A DNA stretch of 20,660 nucleotides from Verrucomicrobia bacterium UBA6354 (GTDB lineage Bacteria; Verrucomicrobiota; Kiritimatiellia; RFP12; UBA1067): contig DJRS01000051.1 of NCBI GenBank assembly GCA_002440145.1, forward strand, positions 405 to 21,064, read 5' to 3'. The notes under the pieces are model-generated. The model was not told where the DNA came from. It ran no database searches and was given only the letters and a program-made list of their open reading frames with translations. The translations under genes and the position numbers were made by a program. How positions within the stretch are numbered: position 1 is the first letter of the stretch; every line of letters begins with the position of its first letter. Below are positions 15,876-20,660 of this stretch, in pieces.

Positions 15876-17068
15876 TGCGCACGCAACCTTTCCGCCGCGC
15901 GCTTGAACCCGTCCGCGGCGCGGAGAATGATCTTTTCGTCCACGCTGTAGCTCAGGCGCACATAACCGCCGAATCCGAACCCCTTCCCCGTCACGACGAG
16001 AATCTTCTCCTGCAAGAGGGCGTCGACGAACGCGAGGTCGTCCGGGACGGGCGATCGGGCGAATATGTAGAACGCGCCCTTGGGCATCTCGAACGAAACG
16101 CCCGCCTCGCGCAGAACGCGCGCCATGAGCCGCCGGCGGCGGTCGTAGACGTCCAAATCCACCGTCTGGTCGAGCAGGGCGGCGACAAGCCGCTGGCCGA
16201 TGACGGGCGCGTTGACGAAGCCGAGCGTGCGGTTCGTGAGGGTCATCGCGGCGATCAACGTTTGCTGTCCGGGCATGGCGGGGTTCGCCGTGAAATAGCC
16301 GATGCGCTCGCCGGCGAGCGAGAGCGTCTTCGAGAAACTGCCCGCCACGCATGTCCACTTGGAGAACGGCAGCATCGCCGGCACGCGCGCGCCATCGTAG
16401 ACGAACGCCCGGTAAGGCTCGTCGCTCAAGATGAAAACCGGGCGTTCGCGCGTCTCGTTGACCTTGTCGACAAGCGCGGCGATCGCGGCGACGTCTTCCG
16501 CCGGATAGACCGCGCCAGTCGGATTGTTGGGCGAATTCAGGATGATGGCGCGCGTCCGGGGCGTGATCGCCTCGGCGATCGCGGCGACATCCGGACGGAA
16601 CGTCGGCGGCAGGGACGGAATCGCCTTCAGGACGCCGCCGAAATGTCCGCAGTACGCGCCGTATTCCACGAAGTACGGCGCCGGCGTCAGGATCTCGTCG
16701 CCCGGCTCGACGACCGCGCGGAAGAAACTCACCAGCGCGCCCGCCGCGCCCACCGTCAGCACGACGTCCTCCGCCGCGAGCCGCGTCTCCTGCTGGCGCG
16801 CCAGCCAGGCGGACAGCGCCTCCCGCACTTCGGGGATGCCGGCGTTGGGGCAGTACCCCAGCCCGAGCGGGCGCACGGCCTGCGTGGCGATTTCACGCAG
16901 CGCGTCCGCCGTCTTGGCGGGCGGCGGCACGTCCGGATTCCCGAGCGAAAAATCGCATACGGCCTCCGCGCCGTACCGCTTCTTCAGCTCGATCCCCTTC
17001 TCGAACATCTTGCGGATCCAGCTCGAAGAAGCCATGGAATCGCGAATGGCGGGCGTCACAAGTTGCAT
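15872..17068 (-). CDS. Class I PLP-dependent aminotransferase (aspartate aminotransferase-like)
   Basis: Cytosolic fold-type I aminotransferase of 398 residues, moving an amino group between an amino acid and a 2-oxo acid. PLP-site residues are all present: Asn181 in PNNPTG (180-185), Asp216 and Tyr219 in SDEPY, the Schiff-base Lys247 in GSFSKTLS, Arg255 in GERIGY, and the substrate-carboxylate Arg371 in YVRLSYS. The N-terminal ASSSWIRKMFEKG (14-26) marks a subgroup usually annotated only as aspartate aminotransferase-like, so the substrate is not known. Being next to murG, with dapF elsewhere in the window, raises the idea of a role in DAP supply, but the sequence does not look like the DapL type. 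AGAGGA lies upstream of the ATG. A 12-base gap follows murG, and the stop overlaps the next gene as ATGA. Confidence 0.92.
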   Translation of the reverse strand: MQLVTPAIRDSMASSSWIRKMFEKGIELKKRYGAEAVCDFSLGNPDVPPPAKTADALREIATQAVRPLGLGYCPNAGIPEVREALSAWLARQQETRLAAEDVVLTVGAAGALVSFFRAVVEPGDEILTPAPYFVEYGAYCGHFGGVLKAIPSLPPTFRPDVAAIAEAITPRTRAIILNSPNNPTGAVYPAEDVAAIAALVDKVNETRERPVFILSDEPYRAFVYDGARVPAMLPFSKWTCVAGSFSKTLSLAGERIGYFTANPAMPGQQTLIAAMTLTNRTLGFVNAPVIGQRLVAALLDQTVDLDVYDRRRRLMARVLREAGVSFEMPKGAFYIFARSPVPDDLAFVDALLQEKILVVTGKGFGFGGYVRLSYSVDEKIILRAADGFKRAAERLRAQ

Positions 17069-17080
17069 ATCGAATCCTCT

Positions 17081-18181
17081 TCATCCTTTGGTGGTGTGCG
17101 CGCGCGCCTCGGCGGCGACGTCCTCGACGAGCGCCGCCACGCGCAAGGCGGCGTGCGGTTCGGCGAGCGCGGACATCTTTTCGCCCATCTTCCGCAGGAC
17201 GTCCGGGCGGTCGTACTTGGCGAGCAGATAGTGCGCCAGCCCATCGGCCGTCAGTTCCGCCTGCACGCCTTCGTCCGCCGCGCCCGCGAGCACGAACGCC
17301 TGCGCATTCCCGTGCTGGTGGTTGCGCAGGGCGGAAGGCAACGGGATCAGCAACGCCGGTTTCCCGCACGCGGCCAGTTCAAAGCACGTGGAAGCCCCCG
17401 CGCGCGCGACGACGAAATCCGCGGACGCGAAAGCGTCCGGCATGTCCGACTCGAACGCGTGCACGCGCGCCGGCAGAGCCGCGCGCGCATAGTCCGCGAT
17501 GACCGCTCCTTCGTCCAGCCGGCCCGTCTGGTGGATGACGTAAAGCGGACGCTGGGCGGGATTCCCCCGTTTCGCGAGCGCACGCGCCATCTTGACGAGC
17601 GCCGCGCTCGCGAGTTCGTTCACGCGGTGGGCGCCTTGGCTCCCGCCCGTCACGAAAACGACGAATGCGTTCGGCGGGATGAAGCCGAACCGTTTGCCCT
17701 GCGCAATGTCCGCCCGGACCGGCAGACCCGTCCGTACGACCTTCTTGTTCGGCAGGTAGCGCGCCGTCGATTCGAAACTCGTCGCCACGCACCGGGCGAA
17801 GCGCGACAGAAACTCCACGGCGCGGCCGGGCACCGTGTTCGCCTCGTGCAGGACGACCGGAACGCCCGAGAAGTACGCCGCGAGAACCGGCGGAAGCGAC
17901 GAATAGCTCCCCATCGCGAGCAGCACGTCCGGCCGCGCGCGGCGGATTTCGCGCCGGCAGCGCAGAAACGCGCGCAGAATCGCCAGACCGTTCCGGACGG
18001 AAAGCTGCTTCGCCCCCGTGGAGAACCGCGCGCCCTCCCACGCGCGGAGGACGCCTTCCTCGGCTGCGCGTCCCGCGCACCAGATCGATACCTCGTGGCC
18101 GCGCTTCTGCAGGGCCTGCGCCACGGCAAGCCCGGGGAAGGCGTGCCCGCCCGTTCCGCCACATGCTACTGTTACCTTCAT
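17081..18181 (-). CDS. murG: UDP-N-acetylglucosamine--lipid I N-acetylglucosaminyltransferase
   Basis: Peripheral inner-membrane GT28 enzyme that adds GlcNAc to lipid I to make lipid II, the last cytoplasmic step of peptidoglycan precursor synthesis. The 366-residue length is normal. Motifs: glycine-rich GGTGGHAFPG (8-17), GSYSSLPP (91-98), LHEANTVPG (111-119), the second-domain loop GGSQGAHRVNE (179-189), and the UDP-GlcNAc binding block ARAGASTCFE (259-268) with NHQHGNA (287-293), whose Glu268 and His288-Gln289 match the family. The start codon directly abuts the TAG stop of the BatC-like gene with no spacer, so its ribosome site lies inside that gene. The usual mur/fts cluster is absent on both sides, so this is a detached murG. 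Confidence 0.95.
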   Translation of the reverse strand: MKVTVACGGTGGHAFPGLAVAQALQKRGHEVSIWCAGRAAEEGVLRAWEGARFSTGAKQLSVRNGLAILRAFLRCRREIRRARPDVLLAMGSYSSLPPVLAAYFSGVPVVLHEANTVPGRAVEFLSRFARCVATSFESTARYLPNKKVVRTGLPVRADIAQGKRFGFIPPNAFVVFVTGGSQGAHRVNELASAALVKMARALAKRGNPAQRPLYVIHQTGRLDEGAVIADYARAALPARVHAFESDMPDAFASADFVVARAGASTCFELAACGKPALLIPLPSALRNHQHGNAQAFVLAGAADEGVQAELTADGLAHYLLAKYDRPDVLRKMGEKMSALAEPHAALRVAALVEDVAAEARAHTTKG

Positions 18182-19594
18182 CTACCAATCTCTTTCGTTC
18201 GGCGGCAGGGCCGCCTTGCGCATGCGCGCCTTCTTCTCGGCCTCATGCTCGTCCGTGCGTTCCTGCGCCTTTTTCAAAGTCGCCTCGATCTCCTGCTCGC
18301 CGGGCGAGGGCGCGTCCGGCCCGCCCTTCTCGCGTTCTTCGTCTTCTCTCCGCTGCCCGTCTTCGCTCTTCGGGGCGTCCGCCGCGGAATCCGGCTTGCC
18401 CTTCTGGCCGTCTTGCCCGTCGTTCGGCGACGGAGACCTGTTGTCCTGCCGCGGCGCGTTGTTCTGCGGCTGGCTGGCGTTCCCGCCGCCTGAGTTCTTG
18501 TCCTTGGGCATCAGTTCGTTTATGCGCTCCAGCATCTGCACGCATTTCTCCTGTTGCGGCGGAAGTTCCTTTCCCGCGCATTCCATCTGCAGTTTCTCGA
18601 CTTCGGTCGAAAGCCTGGAAATCTCTGCCTGGGCCTCGGGTGTGAACGGCGGCTTGTTCGTGTCGCTCTGCGCCTGCTGCTCGTAAGCCCTCGCCCAGGC
18701 CGGGAAGGCCGCGCGGAAGCGCCGCGTGTAGTCGAGCGCGTCGTTCTGCCAGGGGCGTCCGTTGATCCTTTCCGCGTCCTGCCAGGCGTTCGATTGCGCG
18801 GCCAGATCGCGCGCCAGCGCCTGGGGCGCGCCCGCCGTCAGCTTGTTGAAACGCGTGACGTCCGCTTCCGCGGCGGCGGCTTCGCCGTACGCCGCCTCGT
18901 CCATGTCGGCGAGCTTCTCGGCCGCCGCGCGCGCATGTCCCTGCGCCGCCTCTATCTGTTCGCCGAGGAACGCCGCCTGCTGTTCGTTTGTGGCGGATTG
19001 CGCGATCGCCGCCCGGACCGGTATCCACACGTCAGCCAGCGCCGCCGCCTGGCGCGCAAGCCCGTCCGCCAGCTCCACGGCACGCGGCGCGGCGTTCGTC
19101 CGGTACGTCCCGGCCGCCGCGAGCAGCCGCCGCGCATCGTCCACCGCGCGATCGAGCAGCGCGGCGGGATCCTGCCCTTTCGCCGCGGCGAGAACCTCGT
19201 CCACGTGCCGCGCCTCGCGCAGCGCCGCCAGCCCTTCCGTCGAGCGCGTGAAGTTCCGGTTGAGTCGTGCGTCCTCCGGCGCCGCGCGCAGGGCGATCTG
19301 CGCCGCGCGCGCGCTTTCCTCCAGATTGGCGAGCGCGTTCGTGTTCGCGAGCGGATCGTGCGCGGCCTTGCAGGAGAGCGCCGCGACAGCCTCAGACGCG
19401 CGCGCGCCGAACGTGCGCGACAGCATGAGCGGACGCAACAGGCGCAAGGCGTTCGCCGTATCGTTGGCGCGATAGGCGTCGACCCCCGCATTCCAGACCT
19501 CCGCCTCGGACTGCGCCGGCGCCTCCGCGGCGTGGAGCGCGAATCCCGCACCGATCGCGAGACACGCCGCCGTCAAACTGTTCACAACCTTCAT
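18182..19594 (-). CDS. Secreted helical TPR-like protein, BatC-like
   Basis: A 470-residue exported protein: signal peptide (1 to about 22), a TPR-like start (residues 31-60, VWNAGVDAYRANDTANALRLL), and a long Ala-, Glu- and Arg-rich helical region to about 330. A low-complexity Asn/Pro/Gln/Asp/Lys-rich linker (360-435) and a charged helix that closes with ALPPNERDW follow. A TPR start, a disordered charged linker and a terminal basic-DW motif recall BatC-type proteins of the Bat aerotolerance operon. That is a resemblance by layout only, and no MoxR, BatA, BatB or BatD gene is present. It abuts murG exactly. The annotated ATG sits very close to a strong promoter (see 19603-19614). The GTG three codons further on (19585) is an alternative start, about 11 bases after AGGAAG instead of 2. 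Confidence 0.7.
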   Translation of the reverse strand: MKVVNSLTAACLAIGAGFALHAAEAPAQSEAEVWNAGVDAYRANDTANALRLLRPLMLSRTFGARASEAVAALSCKAAHDPLANTNALANLEESARAAQIALRAAPEDARLNRNFTRSTEGLAALREARHVDEVLAAAKGQDPAALLDRAVDDARRLLAAAGTYRTNAAPRAVELADGLARQAAALADVWIPVRAAIAQSATNEQQAAFLGEQIEAAQGHARAAAEKLADMDEAAYGEAAAAEADVTRFNKLTAGAPQALARDLAAQSNAWQDAERINGRPWQNDALDYTRRFRAAFPAWARAYEQQAQSDTNKPPFTPEAQAEISRLSTEVEKLQMECAGKELPPQQEKCVQMLERINELMPKDKNSGGGNASQPQNNAPRQDNRSPSPNDGQDGQKGKPDSAADAPKSEDGQRREDEEREKGGPDAPSPGEQEIEATLKKAQERTDEHEAEKKARMRKAALPPNERDW

Positions 19595-19602
19595 TGCTTC
19601 CT

Positions 19603-19614
19603 ATTATACCATAT
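19603..19614 (-). promoter_or_regulatory. Extended -10 promoter of the BatC-like/murG operon
   Basis: Minus-strand ATATGGTATAAT contains a perfect TATAAT -10 with the extended TGn motif in front. I see no good -35 at the expected distance, which extended -10 promoters can tolerate. The hexamer ends only 8 bases before the annotated ATG at 19594, so the transcript would begin at or within a few bases of the start codon. The same 12 bases, with GCCGGG three bases further upstream, also precede the SGNH hydrolase gene. Confidence 0.68.
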
Positions 19615-19635
19615 TTGCCCGGCGGACGCGACCGG

Positions 19636-19653
19636 AAAAGCGGACCGGTCCGC
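19636..19653 (-). terminator. Probable intrinsic terminator of the SGNH hydrolase gene
   Basis: Twelve bases after the hydrolase stop codon, the minus strand reads GCGGACCGGTCCGC (19653-19640), a perfect 14-base palindrome able to fold as a 5-base-pair stem with a CCGG loop, followed by TTTT (19639-19636). The stem is short and the T-run only four long, so efficiency may be modest. It lies just upstream of the next promoter, a sensible boundary between two transcription units. Confidence 0.5.
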
Positions 19654-19664
19654 GCGTCTGACGC

Positions 19665-20498
19665 TCAGCGGAACGTGGACGGAATCGCCGAAAGCCGCGC
19701 TTCGATGACGCGCGCCAGTCGTTCGTGCCCGCGCGTGGAGGGATGCAGCGAGTCGCCCGCTCCGCCGCGCGCAAAGTACGCGTTGTACGCGGGCTCGTTC
19801 GGCAAAAGCCCCGCTTCGGCGTACAGGTCTATCACGGGCGAACTCCAAAGCGCCGCGGCTTCGCGCACGCATTGGACGTACGCGTCGATGAACAGCCCCC
19901 GTGCGTTCGCGTACCGCTCGTCCGGCTGCACGTTCTTCGGGCCGAACTGGGCGAATCCGCGATGCAGAGGCGTCAGGACGACGACTTGCGCCGCGGGATA
20001 GGCCGTCTTGATCGCGCGAAACGCCGCGTTCAGGCGTCCGCGGAACGTCTTCCCGTCGCAGGAGGGCTCGCGCTTCTTCAGGAGAACCTGCCGGCCGTCC
20101 TTGTCGACCGTCTCCTCGGAAAACGCAAAGACGTCCCCGAGCGGAACGCCCGCGTTGTAGTCGTTCGTGCCGATCAACATGAAAACGGCGTCCACCTTGT
20201 CGCCGCATTCCGACTGCGCGTGTGCGATCTGCCGGGGGATGTCGTCCGTCTGCCGGCCGTTGATTCCATACACGTGCGCGGTGAAACCGAGCCGCTCCGA
20301 GAGGAATCCCCAATAGTTGGTTTGGCAACCGACATGGCATTTGTCGGTGATGGAGTCGCCGAGAAAGACGACATCCCTCCCCTTCCACGCCGAGGGGCCG
20401 GCGAACGCCGACGCGCATTCCAGCCCCGCGTGCGCGGGAACTCCGAGACACACGACCCACGCCCAAAAGACGGATTTGCGGACACATGCTCTACTCAT
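19665..20498 (-). CDS. Secreted SGNH/GDSL-family hydrolase
   Basis: A 277-residue exported esterase/lipase-fold protein. The signal peptide covers about 1-24, with cleavage after Ala-His-Ala. The SGNH blocks are complete: nucleophile Ser49 in FLGDSIT (46-51 region), block II glycine in YGINGRQ (78-83), block III Asn112 in GTND (110-113), and block V Asp249 and His252 in GDSLHP. Such enzymes remove acyl groups from carbohydrates, glycans or lipids. A carbohydrate esterase role outside the cytoplasm is reasonable, but the substrate is unknown. It is transcribed alone: an extended -10 promoter lies upstream, AAAGGAAAG forms a good ribosome site before the ATG, and a hairpin with a T-run follows the stop. 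Several cysteines (for example 54, 58 and 98) could form disulphides. Confidence 0.9.
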   Translation of the reverse strand: MSRACVRKSVFWAWVVCLGVPAHAGLECASAFAGPSAWKGRDVVFLGDSITDKCHVGCQTNYWGFLSERLGFTAHVYGINGRQTDDIPRQIAHAQSECGDKVDAVFMLIGTNDYNAGVPLGDVFAFSEETVDKDGRQVLLKKREPSCDGKTFRGRLNAAFRAIKTAYPAAQVVVLTPLHRGFAQFGPKNVQPDERYANARGLFIDAYVQCVREAAALWSSPVIDLYAEAGLLPNEPAYNAYFARGGAGDSLHPSTRGHERLARVIEARLSAIPSTFR

Positions 20499-20524
20499 AT
20501 CTTTCCTTTCATTCCTGTGCGTTC

Positions 20525-20553
20525 ATTATACCATATCGACCCGGCGCAGTAAA
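20525..20553 (-). promoter_or_regulatory. Promoter of the SGNH hydrolase gene
   Basis: On the minus strand a perfect -10 TATAAT (20525-20530), with the extended TGG in front, sits 17 bases after TTTACT (20548-20553), a four-of-six -35 match. The -10 ends 26 bases before the ATG, leaving room for a short leader carrying the ribosome site. The core ATATGGTATAAT and the GCCGGG upstream of it match the promoter at 19603-19614. Confidence 0.7.
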
Positions 20554-20660
20554 TACCGCCCCGCCCTACACCCTCTGCAACTCTCCACGGTGCATATCGC
20601 ACGCAGAGACGCGGCGCGCGCAGAAAGGGAAGTTCGCCGGACGACCGGGACGGACGGGAC
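20554..20660. other. Intergenic tail of the window, nothing recognised
   Basis: These 107 bases upstream of the hydrolase promoter contain no supportable gene, RNA or repeat. They are GC-rich and may hold the upstream regulatory region or the end of a neighbouring gene outside the window. Confidence 0.5.

Noticed and set aside
15876..16358. Upstream extension of the YdjY-like gene
   Set aside because: It overlaps the aminotransferase in another frame; the start at 15875 begins a signal peptide and couples to the previous stop.
15872..17068. Aminotransferase as LL-DAP aminotransferase (DapL)
   Set aside because: Attractive because of dapF and PVC biology, but the N-terminal ASSSWIRKMFEKG pattern belongs to a general aspartate-type subgroup and I see no DapL-specific features.
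15875..18493. 872-codon open frame on the plus strand
   Set aside because: Antisense to the aminotransferase and murG, which carry full family motifs; Arg-rich shadow frame without any recognisable domain.
1..20660. Defence island, prophage, CRISPR or biosynthetic cluster
   Set aside because: No direct repeat arrays, integrases, phage genes, transposases or modular synthases are visible; the NERD protein alone is not enough.

Overview
The window is a gene-dense, GC-rich bacterial chromosome segment that reads as ordinary envelope-biogenesis housekeeping with some lineage-specific twists. LpxL/HtrB-type acyltransferase, DapF and MurG point to a Gram-negative cell with diaminopimelate peptidoglycan. 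The exosortase-EpsI fusion, the divergent DXS motifs and the YdjY-like and BatC-like proteins would suit the PVC superphylum (Verrucomicrobiota, Kiritimatiellota or Lentisphaerota). That placement is inferred from family flavour only; there is no rRNA or other marker here. I see no mobile element, tRNA, rRNA or CRISPR array.

Plus strand, 1-12294: nine co-directional genes with gaps of at most about 20 bases, many joined by 4-base ATGA overlaps. In order they are an exosortase with a C-terminal EpsI domain (5' end outside the window), a WecA-like sugar-1-phosphate transferase fused to a CapD-type membrane and Rossmann region, malic enzyme, a GT-C membrane glycosyltransferase, a short DXS, a membrane-anchored NERD-domain protein, a Prc-type periplasmic protease, DapF, and an LpxL-like acyltransferase. 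They connect through the envelope: DXS feeds isoprenoid carriers, the WecA-like enzyme loads undecaprenyl phosphate, the GT-C enzyme uses lipid-linked sugars, DapF makes meso-DAP, the acyltransferase acts on lipid A-like lipids, and the exosortase sorts surface proteins.

Middle, 12295-12510: 216 bases between convergent operons, holding one strong imperfect palindrome and no gene.

Minus strand, 20498-12511: a secreted SGNH hydrolase stands alone (20498-19665), followed by a likely terminator. Then comes a run of six genes: a secreted BatC-like protein, MurG, a class I aminotransferase, a secreted YdjY-like protein, the RarA AAA+ ATPase, and a membrane coiled-coil protein of unknown function. 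The hydrolase and the BatC-like gene are each preceded by a nearly identical extended -10 promoter, which is the clearest regulatory signal in the window.

No wholly new multi-gene system stands out. The best leads are the duplicated promoter element and a possible leaderless start behind one copy, the acyltransferase lacking its acidic catalytic partner, the divergent DXS, the two envelope fusion proteins, and the uncharacterised secreted or membrane proteins.
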